A program made the position numbers and the translations under genes. From positions 124,001 to 188,000 of the forward strand of contig JACCEP010000003.1 of the NCBI GenBank assembly GCA_013416395.1: DNA of 64,000 nucleotides, written 5' to 3'. Positions within the stretch are counted from its first letter, which is position 1. Each line of letters begins with the position of its first letter. Under the pieces are notes generated by a model. That model did no database searches. It was not told where the DNA came from and saw only the letters and a list, made by a program, of their open reading frames with translations. Source of the stretch: Alcaligenaceae bacterium (lineage in GTDB: Bacteria > Pseudomonadota > Gammaproteobacteria > Burkholderiales > Burkholderiaceae_B). Shown piece after piece: positions 16,729-25,426 of this stretch.

Positions 16729-19700
16729 ATGCGTATCAAGCGTCTTGACCTGATCAAATATGGCAAGTTTCATGATGAGTCTTTGGTCTTCCCGGCAGCC
16801 ACCCACGATTTCCATCTGATTGTGGGGCCAAATGAAGCTGGCAAGTCTACGGTGCGCAGTGCGGTTGCCGAGTGGCTATTCGGTATGCCCCAGCGTACAC
16901 CGCTGGGCTTTCGGCACGATTTGAGCGAGCTTAGGCTGGGTGGTGTACTCGAAGCAGACGGCCAGGAAACCGTGTTTGACCGTGCCCGCGGCCGCACTCC
17001 GCTACGTACACCTGAAGATGAAAAGTTACCTGAAAATTTTTTGCAGCCCTTGTTAGGTGACACCAGCAAGGCCTTTTTTGAGAATATGTTTGGGTTGGAT
17101 CACACCAGGCTGATCGCCGGTGGAGAAAGCTTGCTCAAGGCTTCTGATGAGGTCGGGCAGGTGCTGTTTCAGTCAGCGGCAGGTGTGGCCAGCCTTGGGC
17201 CGGTACGAGAAGCACTCGAGGCACGTGCCGCACAGCTCTGGACCAGACGCAGCAGCAGTACAGAGTATGCAAAGGCTGAGGCACGCTATAACGAGGCCCT
17301 GGCGGCGTTAAAGTCGTCGACTGTGCGCACGCGCGCTTGGTCCGAAGCCAAAGAAGCGCTTGATCAGGTTAATCAGGCCATTGATGCTGCCAACGATAAA
17401 CGCCTGCAGTTTGATACCTTGCGATCACGGCTGGAGCGGGTGCGGCGTGTGGCACCTTCCCTGCAGATGCTTAAAGAAAAAGAGGCTGAGCTTACAGCGC
17501 TAGGAGAGGTGGTCACGTTCCCGCCGACGGCCTATACCGACCTGCAAAAGACACAGATTGATCTTGAGGTTGCCCAGCGCGTTCTCGAAGAACGCGGTAA
17601 AGACGTGCAAGCCAGAGAGCAGGAGCGCGAGGCCATTGTGGTTGATCGCGCCGTGCTTGAGATGGCGGACGACATTGAAAACCTCGACGTGCTGCGCGGG
17701 GCATGTGTTAATCATCGTCGCGATATTCCGCTGCGTGAGGCTGAGGCTGATGGTTTGCTTGAAGCCGCACTCGACGGGGCTGCACGGCTGGGTTGGCCAA
17801 CCGAGGCACAGGCTTTGACAGCAACGCTGCCCGATGAGCGTGCGCTGCGACGCGTTACGCAACTGTTGCAACAGTATGGCGGCCTGCATCAGGCAAAACA
17901 GTGGGCTAAGGAAGCTGTTGATGAAAAAAACCGCGAGCTTCACACACAACAGCAGCAGGCGCAGCAGCTTGCTGCCACTGAAGTGTCTGTGCCGCTCAGG
18001 TTGGCACTCGAAGAGGCGCAAGGCTTCAGGGCTGGTGCCGTACGTTTGAGCAGCCTGCGTCAAAAAGTCAGTGAGGCGCACGTGTTGTTGCAGAGTGCAC
18101 TGGCCGATTTGGGGCGATGGTCTATGGATATCCACGCGCTGCGCACGTTGTCGCTGCCGTCCTCTGCCCGCGTGGTTGATTTGGCTCGCGAACGTGAAAG
18201 TCTGGTTCGACAGCTAAGTGATGCTCACGAACGCGCTGCCCACGATAAGGCCGAGCTTGCACGTCTTAAGCTGGAGGCCAAGCAGTTTGAACAAAGTGGA
18301 AAGCTGGTCACGAAGACCGAGGTCCATCAGGCGCGTTTGCAGCGCGATCAAGCCTGGCAGCAGGTCAAACATGGCGAGCTCGCGCTCGATGACGGTGGGC
18401 CGCTGGTCGACGCGGGTATCAGGCTGGCTGATGAACTGGTGGACGCCCAGCTTGGCTCTTCTGCAGAAGCGGCGGCATTTCAGGCTGTATGCCATGCGGC
18501 CGAGCTGATCGAAGAGGCGTTGCGCCATAAACTACAGGCCGTTTCAGACAGCGAAAAAGCGCTGCAAAATCATGACTTAATGTGGGCGGCGCTTGTTGAT
18601 GAGGCTGGCGTTGCCGGGATGCCGCTGGGCGATATGCCAGACTGGCTAGGCAAACGCGATGTAGCATTGATGGCCGACGCTGCTTTGCGCCAGCGTGAGT
18701 CAGAACTGAGCACCGAGCAAGGTGCTTACGCTCAGGCGGCGCAGGCGGTGGCCAGCGCGTTAAAGGCGGAATCGGTCGATTTAGGCAGTATGGGCGACAC
18801 GTCTGATCTGCCAGCGCTGGTAGTGACCGCCGCTGCGCATGTTCAGCGCATGGATGCGGCGCGATCCCAGCAGGCCAGCCTGGCCAAGCAGATTGTCCAG
18901 TCTGAGTCAGCGCTCCATACCTTGACGCTAAAGGCGCAGCAGGCCGATGCAGCATTTGAGGTCTGGCAGCAGCAGTGGCAGCAGGCCGTGCAGGATGCCA
19001 GGCTGCAGCAGGCGATAGGTTCTCAGGCTGAGGCCGAAGAGGCAGTCGGGCTGGCTTCCCGCGTGGCAGACAAACTGTCTCAGGCGCAGGTTATACGTCG
19101 TACGCGTATTGACACCATGCTGCACGACCTGCAGCGCCTGGACGAGACGGCGCTACACGTGGCCAATGCAGTAGGTGAAAAGGTAGTAACAGGTGTTGAC
19201 GGGGCAGACCTGGCCCGTGTATTGCTGCGCCGGCTGCGGGCAGCACAGGAAGCGCTCAAAGCAGCAGAGCGTATCGATGGTGCCATTGCAGCGGCACAGC
19301 AACAAAAGCGTGATGCAGCGGCAGCTATTGCCAATGCCGAAGCGCGCATTACTCCCTTGCTGGCGTTGGCCGGCACGCGCGATGTTGCCCAGGCCTTGCC
19401 GATGGCCGAGCGTTCAGACCGGCATCGTGCCTTGCAGCAGGCAATTGCTGAAGGCGTTGCGGCTGTCACGCGCGGAAGCGATGGTTTGTCGCGTGAGGCA
19501 ATCGAGGCTGAAGTGGCCGAGTATGCTCCGGCTGAAGTAGAAAGTTTGCTGGAACAGGCGAAACGTGACGTGGCTGAGGTCAGTGAATACTTGCATACGC
19601 TTTATCAGCAACGGGTAACGGCCGAGCAGGCGTTTTCATTGATTAACGGTCATTCTGACGCAGCGACAGCGGAGGCCCGGCGCCAGGAAGCATTGGCTGA

Positions 19701-20208
19701 AATGGAGGAGCTTGCCGAGCAGTACCTGGAGGCGGCTACGGCGGGCCGTCTGCTCAGATGGGCAATTGATCGTTATCGGGATCAGCAGCAGGGGCCTATG
19801 CTGCAACGTGCGGGTGAAGTGTTCTCAGGCCTGACGTTGGGCCAGTTTGTGAGGCTGGGGGTGGATTATGAAGTACAGCCGCCGGCGCTGGTGGCAAGGC
19901 GGCAAAATGAACAACGCGTTGAGGTGGCAGGACTGAGTGAAGGCACGCGCGATCAGTTGTTCTTGGCCTTGCGTATTGCTGCGCTGGAACTGCACCTGAC
20001 TCATGCTCGCGCACTGCCCTTTATTGCCGATGATTTGTTCATCAACTTTGATGATACAAGATCAAGGGCAGGCCTGGAAGCGTTGCGCATGCTTTCGCAG
20101 CACACCCAGGTATTGTTTTTAACGCATCATGAGCATTTGCTGCCGTTGGCCCACGATGTGTTTGGCAATGCCTTGAATGTGGTGCGGCTTGAACGAAGTA
20201 TAGCTTGA
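16729..20208 (+). CDS. YhaN/SbcC-like SMC-type ATPase
   Basis: A 1159-residue Rad50-like protein. Walker A 'GPNEAGKST' is at 33-41. A long coiled-coil rich in E, Q, A and L occupies about residues 180-980. The C-terminal head has signature 'GLSEGTRDQLFLALRIAALE', Walker B 'LPFIADDLFINFDD' and the D-loop/H-loop 'FLTHHEHLL'. It pairs with the YhaO-like nuclease 3 bp upstream. I see no CxxC zinc hook in the middle of the coiled coil, which separates it from classical SbcC and fits the YhaN class. Its last five codons and stop lie inside a 16-bp tandem repeat (20188-20260). Confidence 0.9.
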   Translation: MRIKRLDLIKYGKFHDESLVFPAATHDFHLIVGPNEAGKSTVRSAVAEWLFGMPQRTPLGFRHDLSELRLGGVLEADGQETVFDRARGRTPLRTPEDEKLPENFLQPLLGDTSKAFFENMFGLDHTRLIAGGESLLKASDEVGQVLFQSAAGVASLGPVREALEARAAQLWTRRSSSTEYAKAEARYNEALAALKSSTVRTRAWSEAKEALDQVNQAIDAANDKRLQFDTLRSRLERVRRVAPSLQMLKEKEAELTALGEVVTFPPTAYTDLQKTQIDLEVAQRVLEERGKDVQAREQEREAIVVDRAVLEMADDIENLDVLRGACVNHRRDIPLREAEADGLLEAALDGAARLGWPTEAQALTATLPDERALRRVTQLLQQYGGLHQAKQWAKEAVDEKNRELHTQQQQAQQLAATEVSVPLRLALEEAQGFRAGAVRLSSLRQKVSEAHVLLQSALADLGRWSMDIHALRTLSLPSSARVVDLARERESLVRQLSDAHERAAHDKAELARLKLEAKQFEQSGKLVTKTEVHQARLQRDQAWQQVKHGELALDDGGPLVDAGIRLADELVDAQLGSSAEAAAFQAVCHAAELIEEALRHKLQAVSDSEKALQNHDLMWAALVDEAGVAGMPLGDMPDWLGKRDVALMADAALRQRESELSTEQGAYAQAAQAVASALKAESVDLGSMGDTSDLPALVVTAAAHVQRMDAARSQQASLAKQIVQSESALHTLTLKAQQADAAFEVWQQQWQQAVQDARLQQAIGSQAEAEEAVGLASRVADKLSQAQVIRRTRIDTMLHDLQRLDETALHVANAVGEKVVTGVDGADLARVLLRRLRAAQEALKAAERIDGAIAAAQQQKRDAAAAIANAEARITPLLALAGTRDVAQALPMAERSDRHRALQQAIAEGVAAVTRGSDGLSREAIEAEVAEYAPAEVESLLEQAKRDVAEVSEYLHTLYQQRVTAEQAFSLINGHSDAATAEARRQEALAEMEELAEQYLEAATAGRLLRWAIDRYRDQQQGPMLQRAGEVFSGLTLGQFVRLGVDYEVQPPALVARRQNEQRVEVAGLSEGTRDQLFLALRIAALELHLTHARALPFIADDLFINFDDTRSRAGLEALRMLSQHTQVLFLTHHEHLLPLAHDVFGNALNVVRLERSIA

Positions 20209-20260
20209 GCGTGGTGCAGCTCGAGCATGATGCCACTTGAATGGGGTGCAGCTTGAACGG
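20188..20260. repeat. 16-bp tandem repeat spanning the yhaN-like stop codon
   Basis: Units of 16 bp beginning CTTGA(A/G) or CTCGA start at 20188, 20204, 20220, 20236 and 20252. The copies are about 60-80 percent alike. The first unit is coding and the TGA stop of the ATPase gene lies in the second. Confidence 0.8.
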
Positions 20261-20293
20261 CAAGAGGGCTAGCCTTAATGGCTAGCCCTCTTG
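20261..20293. terminator. Bidirectional hairpin terminator
   Basis: A perfect 14-bp stem (CAAGAGGGCTAGCC / GGCTAGCCCTCTTG) with a 5-nt loop, between the convergent ATPase and CaiB genes. No T-tract follows closely on the plus strand. Confidence 0.75.
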
Positions 20294-20381
20294 GCCCTGC
20301 AGCATTTTACTAACGCCTTCGTCCTGCCCGCACACGCGTCAGGCCGCGACTACGGGCGACAAAGCGGTTAAGCGTATATGC

Positions 20382-21593
20382 CTAGATAACACCTTGGTCG
20401 CGCAGCTTGGCCAGGTCTTGCTCAGACAGATCAAGCATGGCGTGCAAAACTTCGTCGGTGGCTTCGCCCAGTTGGGGTGGGCCACGGCGCACTGGAGGGC
20501 GTTCGCCATTAAGCTTGTACGGCGGTGCCATGATGTGCGCCTGGCTGCCATCCGGCAGGCCATAGTGCTGGATTAAGCCACTTTGTTGCGCACGCTCAGA
20601 CGTTAACGCCTCGTGAAGCCCGAGTACCTCGCCGCACGGTATGTTGGCCGCCGACAAACCTTGGAGCAGATCTTTGCGTTTACGTGCAGCGAGCTCCTGG
20701 TTGATGACGGGCAACAATGCCTCGCGGTGCTTGGAACGGCCAAGATTAGTGCGGAACCGCTCATCTGTAGCCAACTCGGGCCGCCCGATAACGTCAGTGC
20801 AAAAGCGGGCAAACTGGGCGTTATTGCCTACGGCAAGAACCAGTGGCCCATCTTGTGCTTCGAACACGCCGTAGGGCACGATGGAAGGATGCGAGTTGCC
20901 ACATCGTGGCACGTCTTCACCAATAAGCAGTGATTCAAGGCCATAAAATGCCGAAACCATGACGCCGCTGTCGAACAATGCCATCTCGATGTGCTGGCCC
21001 GTGCCTGTGCCGCGTCGCTGGTAAAGCGCAGCCAGTATGGCCTGTGTGGCATACATGCCGGTAAACATGTCGACGACAGAGGTGCCAAACTTGAGCGGTG
21101 GCTGGGTAGGCTCGCCGTTCATGTACATAAGGCCGGTTTCACCCTGCATGACCAGGTCGTAGCCCGGGCGGGCCGCTTCAGGCCCGCTGCGGTCATACCC
21201 CGAGATAGAACAGTAAATGATGTCAGGACGAATTTTGCGTAGCTGCTCGTAACCAAGATTGAGCCTTTCTACGCCGCCGAACTTGAAGTTTTGCACGACA
21301 ACGTCGCATTGTGCAGCCAGCTTGCGGGCGATTTCCTGACCTTCTTTGGTCTGCAGATCAAGTGTGACCGACCGCTTGTTGCGGTTGGCACAGTTGAAGT
21401 AGGTGGTGCCAGTTGGACCGACACGCTTGCCCCAGTCGCGCGTGTCATCACCACGCACTGGATGCTCTACCTTGATAATTTCTGCGCCCAGGTCTCCGAG
21501 TGCCATGGTGCAAAGCGGCCCCGCGAAAACGCGGGAGAGATCAAGCACACGGACACCGGCAAGGGGAAGCGAAGAGAGCGTGGTGTTTGGCAT
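20382..21593 (-). CDS. CaiB/BaiF family (class III) CoA-transferase
   Basis: A 403-residue type III CoA-transferase. It opens with 'LAGVRVLDLSRVFAGPLCTMALGDLGAEIIKVE' and has the catalytic Asp region 'RPGYDLVMQGETGLM' and the 'GTGQHIEMALFDSGV' segment. These enzymes move CoA between carboxylic acids. The ATG at 21593 lies 5 bp after the stop of the Bug-type binding protein upstream, so the pair is one operon, and this start matches the family; the frame extends 33 codons further but into the upstream gene. With the neighbouring beta-oxidation genes, activation of an imported carboxylate is the likely role. Confidence 0.92.
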   Translation of the reverse strand: MPNTTLSSLPLAGVRVLDLSRVFAGPLCTMALGDLGAEIIKVEHPVRGDDTRDWGKRVGPTGTTYFNCANRNKRSVTLDLQTKEGQEIARKLAAQCDVVVQNFKFGGVERLNLGYEQLRKIRPDIIYCSISGYDRSGPEAARPGYDLVMQGETGLMYMNGEPTQPPLKFGTSVVDMFTGMYATQAILAALYQRRGTGTGQHIEMALFDSGVMVSAFYGLESLLIGEDVPRCGNSHPSIVPYGVFEAQDGPLVLAVGNNAQFARFCTDVIGRPELATDERFRTNLGRSKHREALLPVINQELAARKRKDLLQGLSAANIPCGEVLGLHEALTSERAQQSGLIQHYGLPDGSQAHIMAPPYKLNGERPPVRRGPPQLGEATDEVLHAMLDLSEQDLAKLRDQGVI

Positions 21594-21597
21594 GGCT

Positions 21598-22596
21598 TTA
21601 GTTACGCGCGCCGAGTTTGTTGTCGTTGATGACTTTTTCCCAGACGGCCGAATCAGTAACAATGCGCTTTGCCATGTCGTCGGCAGTACCATAAGCGGGG
21701 TAAGCGCCGACCGAGATCATGCGTGCAGCAACTTGCGGATCTTGCAGCACTTTTTTGAGGGTGTCAGAGAGTTTGGCAAGCACTTCGTCAGAGGTTTTAA
21801 GCGGTGCGAAAACGCCTACCCACGAAATAGCCTTGCTACCTGTTACGCCTTGATCTTTCAAAGACTTGACGTCAGGCAACGCGTTGAAGTTTTCAGTGTT
21901 GACGGCGATGGCGCGCAGTTTGCCGGCCTTGATCTGAGGCAGTACGGCGACCGAGTCCGAAAACATGATGGGCACATCACCGGCAAGTACGGCGGCAACC
22001 GCGGGCGAACTGCCCTGGTAAGGGATGTGTGTTGCTGCAAAGCCCATTTCAGTTTTCAGCAATTCCATGGTGAGGTTGCCGGTGCTGCCTGTGCCTGCCG
22101 AGGTGTAGTTGAGATCACCGTTTTTGGCTGCCTTGGCCAATGAGGCCAGATCAGTAACGTTGGGCAGAACTTCGGGGTTGACGACAAGAATGAGCGGGGT
22201 TACGTAAGCAACGCCAATAGGTTGGATGTCTTTGCTGAGGTCATAAGGATTGCCGGCCAGCATGTAAGGGGCAGTGAGGCTGGGCGAGGCAAGCATGCCA
22301 ATGGTGTAGCCATCGGGCTTGCTGCGCATAACGTTGCGCACACCGATGGTGCCTGATGCGCCAGGTTTGTTCTCGGCAACAAAGGTGGCGTCGAGTGCTT
22401 TGCTGAAGGCTTCGGCCAGCACACGGGTTGAAACGTCAGTGGGGCCGCCCGGGGGAAAGGGAATGACCCATGAAACGGGGCGGTCGGGGTAAGCAGCGGT
22501 GGCTGCATTGGCAGCACCGGCTGCCACAAGCAGGGACCCGGCCGCGACGGCCAGCAGGGTTTTGACCGACATGCGCCGGCTAAGGGAGCTAATCAT
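21598..22596 (-). CDS. Bug/TctC-type tripartite tricarboxylate transporter substrate-binding protein
   Basis: A 332-residue periplasmic binding protein. The signal peptide covers about residues 1-34 (hydrophobic 'TLLAVAAGSLLVAAGAANA'). The mature part shows 'YPDRPVSWVIPFPPGGPTD', 'KPGASGTIG' and 'AKPDGY'-equivalent 'SKPDGYTIG', hallmark Bug motifs. Bug proteins bind dicarboxylates, amino acids or aromatic acids. No TctA/TctB membrane genes are nearby, which is common for orphan Bug genes in Alcaligenaceae. The ATG at 22596 gives a normal signal peptide. It is divergent from the IclR gene at 22853. Confidence 0.92.
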   Translation of the reverse strand: MISSLSRRMSVKTLLAVAAGSLLVAAGAANAATAAYPDRPVSWVIPFPPGGPTDVSTRVLAEAFSKALDATFVAENKPGASGTIGVRNVMRSKPDGYTIGMLASPSLTAPYMLAGNPYDLSKDIQPIGVAYVTPLILVVNPEVLPNVTDLASLAKAAKNGDLNYTSAGTGSTGNLTMELLKTEMGFAATHIPYQGSSPAVAAVLAGDVPIMFSDSVAVLPQIKAGKLRAIAVNTENFNALPDVKSLKDQGVTGSKAISWVGVFAPLKTSDEVLAKLSDTLKKVLQDPQVAARMISVGAYPAYGTADDMAKRIVTDSAVWEKVINDNKLGARN

Positions 22597-22667
22597 ATTA
22601 GGTATGCCTTGAATGAGGTTATCTGAAGAGAGGGAGGAGCCAAAATACTGGCTATCGAAAACCACTG

Positions 22668-22769
22668 TGCAGAATCAAAGTCCATTCTATTGCATAAGCT
22701 TACCCCGAAGCAAGGGTAAACATGGAGGAAGCTGTTCTGCATTTGCTATATCATTTCCGGTACGCAGAA
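22668..22769. promoter_or_regulatory. TTCTGCA-type half-sites between the Bug and IclR genes
   Basis: TGCAGAA at 22668-22674, TTCTGCA at 22735-22741 and GCAGAA at 22764-22769. The same half-site forms a perfect palindrome at 26778. They are candidate IclR binding sites; the assignment is inferred. Confidence 0.45.
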
Positions 22770-22852
22770 TGTGCGGTGTAAACAATGTTGCTTATGAGAA
22801 TGCCTGATAATGCCGTTTTGGCTGTCAAGGCACTATCTTGCAAAGGTTAGTT

Positions 22853-23674
22853 ATGATGAGTACAGCCCCATCCCAAACTGCGCTTAACACGCGCTCAGAA
22901 AAAACCCCGCCGGGCGAAGATCGGCATTTTGTTACCGCGCTGGCGCGAGGCCTCGAGGTGCTTGCCTGCTTTCGCTCAGGTACCCGCGTACTCAGCAATC
23001 AAGAGCTTGCCGAGCGTTGCCGGCTTCCCAAGTCAACCGTATCGCGTCTTACCATGACGCTGGTTCGGCTCGGCTATCTGACTCACGATGAGGAAAGCGG
23101 TAAATACAAAATTGGCATGGCCACGCTATCGCTGGGTGTTGGTATGTTGGCCAAGCTTGATATCCGCCAGGTGGCACGCCCGTATATGCAAGAGCTGGCT
23201 GATTTTTCACAGGCTATGGTGTCGCTGGGGGTGCGCGATCGTTTGTCTATGCTTTATATCGAAAACTGCCGCAGCCAGGCGGCGCTCACGCTAAGCCTTG
23301 ATGTGGGCGCGCGTATACCTATTGTTACCTCGTCCATGGGGCGTGGCTATCTGGCCATTGCGACGGCAGCTGAGCGGCGCGAAATTGCCGAACGGTTGGG
23401 CGAGCTGGACGCCTGGTCACAAAAAGATATATTAAATGGCATAGAAAAAGCGGTGGTTGAGCATCAAACGCTTGGCATTACAACTTCGTTCGGCGATTGG
23501 CAAAAAGATGTCAACGCGATTGCGGTGGGCTTTCAGCTCAGCAAAAATCAGCCAATTATGGTTATTACTTGCGGCGCGCCTTCGTTTACAGTCTCAAAAG
23601 AGTTTTTGCTTAACGATGTACGGCCGCGGCTGCTGGAAACCGTTGAAAAGATCAGAACGGCAATGGGGCATTAA
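22853..23674 (+). CDS. IclR family transcriptional regulator
   Basis: A 273-residue regulator with an N-terminal winged HTH (about 25-85, 'SNQELAERCRLPKSTVSRLTMTLVRLGYL' region) and a C-terminal effector domain whose 'SSMGRGYLAIATAAERREI' and late 'AIAVGFQLSKN' segments are typical of IclR/PcaU proteins. The ATG at 22853 has AAAGG 6 nt upstream. It is divergent from the Bug-CaiB pair and flanked by the acyl-CoA genes, so it most likely controls this island; candidate sites are TTCTGCA palindromes at 22668-22769 and 26778. Confidence 0.9.
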   Translation: MMSTAPSQTALNTRSEKTPPGEDRHFVTALARGLEVLACFRSGTRVLSNQELAERCRLPKSTVSRLTMTLVRLGYLTHDEESGKYKIGMATLSLGVGMLAKLDIRQVARPYMQELADFSQAMVSLGVRDRLSMLYIENCRSQAALTLSLDVGARIPIVTSSMGRGYLAIATAAERREIAERLGELDAWSQKDILNGIEKAVVEHQTLGITTSFGDWQKDVNAIAVGFQLSKNQPIMVITCGAPSFTVSKEFLLNDVRPRLLETVEKIRTAMGH

Positions 23675-23679
23675 GGGTG

Positions 23680-23714
23680 GTTGTAATCAGGCGTTTTTAA
23701 CGGCTGATTACAAC
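23680..23714. terminator. Hairpin terminator between convergent IclR and thioesterase genes
   Basis: Perfect 11-bp stem GTTGTAATCAG / CTGATTACAAC with a 13-nt T-rich loop, directly after the IclR stop. A second smaller stem (CCACTT/AAGTGG) follows at about 23727-23744. Confidence 0.65.
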
Positions 23715-23751
23715 GTTAGCCAGAAACCACTTCACAACAAGTGGCTAAACC

Positions 23752-24201
23752 TTAACCCCGCCGTTCAACCACGGCAAACACGCCGTTAGCCCTGAAAATA
23801 AGCGTATCGTTTACATACAGCGGGCACTCGGCAAACGCCAGCGTTTTGCCCTTGCGGTGCACAACAGGCCGGGCTTCCACCCAGTCGCCGATGGCGGCGG
23901 GCTTGAGAAAGTCAGAGTTCATGCTGACCGTTACTACCCCGAATTTGTAATCATAGGCCCGGGCCAGAATGTCACCCATGGCATTGTCGGCGAGCGCCAT
24001 CAGCATGCCGCCATGTGTGATGTCGCGCTGGTTCAGGTGTTTTCCTTCGATACGAAGACCCAGTCCAATGTGTACGCCGTTTTCGACTTTCTCAAAATAC
24101 GGGCCGCACAGCGTGTTGAAATTGCTGGGGCGGCTAAGCGGCTGATATCCCTGAGGGATACCAGCCGCTTGTATTGCAGCATCAGCAGTTTTACTGCTCA
24201 T
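23752..24201 (-). CDS. PaaI-type hotdog acyl-CoA thioesterase
   Basis: A 149-residue hotdog-fold protein with the PaaI signature 'THGGMLMALADNAMG' near residue 62. These thioesterases release CoA from stalled or excess acyl-CoA. The ATG at 24201 lies inside the last codons of the acyl-CoA dehydrogenase upstream (11-bp overlap), which implies coupled translation. It is the last gene of the leftward dehydrogenase operon. Confidence 0.88.
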   Translation of the reverse strand: MSSKTADAAIQAAGIPQGYQPLSRPSNFNTLCGPYFEKVENGVHIGLGLRIEGKHLNQRDITHGGMLMALADNAMGDILARAYDYKFGVVTVSMNSDFLKPAAIGDWVEARPVVHRKGKTLAFAECPLYVNDTLIFRANGVFAVVERRG

Positions 24202-25342
24202 CAGCGGTCTCCAGCATGTCGCTGTAGCGTTGCAGGTGATACGCGGCATCGCCAAACATCAAGCTTAGCGTGGTAAGCCTCTTGAAGTAGTGCGCCACGT
24301 CGAGCTCGTCTGTAACGCCGATGCCACCATGCAGCTGGACGGCATCTTGCCCAACCAGACGTGCCTGTTGATCCACGTAAGTTTTGGCGCCCGACGCCTG
24401 ACGCAAGCGTGCTGTAGGGTCTTGGTTCTGCATTTCAATGGCGGCACGCAAGGCCATGGAATCAGCCTGTTCGGCAGCAATGGCCATGTCTGCAAGACGA
24501 TGCTGCAACGCCTGGAAGGTGCTCAGCGGCACACCAAACTGCTGGCGTGTTTTCAGGTATTCAAGTGTGGCGGCAATAAGGCTACGCATAATGCCTGTGG
24601 CCTCGGCCGCCATGGCGCTGTTGGCCAGCGCAACCGCCTGCATGATGGCGGGTATGGCTTTGCCTTGCTCGCCAATTAGTTGGTCTGCATTTACCTTGAC
24701 CTGTTGCAGTACAACATCACCGGCGCGGGTGCCATCGTGATTGACCCAGCTATTAATGCTCAGGCCGCTGGCATCTGCGGGCACCAGAAACAGTGATACG
24801 CCTTCTTCGCTAAGGCTATCGCCTTCGAGACGGGCAGAAACCAGAAAGTGATCAGCACTGGGCGCACCCAGTACAACAGCCTTGTGGCCGCTTAGCACCC
24901 ACCCGTCGCCCTGGGCCACGGCCTGGGTTTCAACCAGCGATTCGTTGTAACGCGACTGGGGTTCATAGTGCGCTAGCGCGAGCAGGCTTTCACCCGAAGC
25001 CAGCGACGGGATCAGCACCTGTTTTTGGGCCTGAGTGGCAAAGCCGTTGATCAGCCCGCCGCACAACACAATGGTGCTGAGGTAGGGCTCAAGAATAAGA
25101 CCTTTACCCAGGGTGCGCATGACCAGGTATGTGTCAACCGCCGTACCGTCAAGACCGCCAAATTCTTCCGGGAACGGCAGGGCGAGAATGCCAAGGTCGG
25201 CGTAGGTGGCCCAGGCGCTGCGGCTAAACCCGTCTTCATTCGCGAGCAGGGCGCGGCGTTTGTCAAAGGTGTAGTCTCTGTTCAAAAAGCGCTGTAGCGT
25301 GTCTTCGAGGCCTAGTTGTTCTTCAGTGAGGTTGAAGTTCAT
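24191..25342 (-). CDS. Acyl-CoA dehydrogenase, small subunit (PimD-like)
   Basis: A 383-residue flavoprotein dehydrogenase. It has the N-terminal helical domain, a beta domain, and a C-terminal 'VQLHGGIGVTDELDVAHYFKRL' that carries FAD contacts. It lacks the fully canonical 'TEP-x-A-GSD' segment (here 'HYEPQSRYNES'), as is usual for the small partner of paired pimeloyl-CoA-type dehydrogenases. It follows the larger dehydrogenase gene by 84 bp. Together they would desaturate a dicarboxyl-CoA or branched acyl-CoA at C2-C3. Confidence 0.88.
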   Translation of the reverse strand: MNFNLTEEQLGLEDTLQRFLNRDYTFDKRRALLANEDGFSRSAWATYADLGILALPFPEEFGGLDGTAVDTYLVMRTLGKGLILEPYLSTIVLCGGLINGFATQAQKQVLIPSLASGESLLALAHYEPQSRYNESLVETQAVAQGDGWVLSGHKAVVLGAPSADHFLVSARLEGDSLSEEGVSLFLVPADASGLSINSWVNHDGTRAGDVVLQQVKVNADQLIGEQGKAIPAIMQAVALANSAMAAEATGIMRSLIAATLEYLKTRQQFGVPLSTFQALQHRLADMAIAAEQADSMALRAAIEMQNQDPTARLRQASGAKTYVDQQARLVGQDAVQLHGGIGVTDELDVAHYFKRLTTLSLMFGDAAYHLQRYSDMLETADEQ

Positions 25343-25426
25343 AGTCTTTCCTTGTCCGCGATATTTTCGGGTATCTGCGGGTGATCATTGTCTTGTTGTA
25401 CGTTGCGGCCTGGGCCGGAGAAAGGC

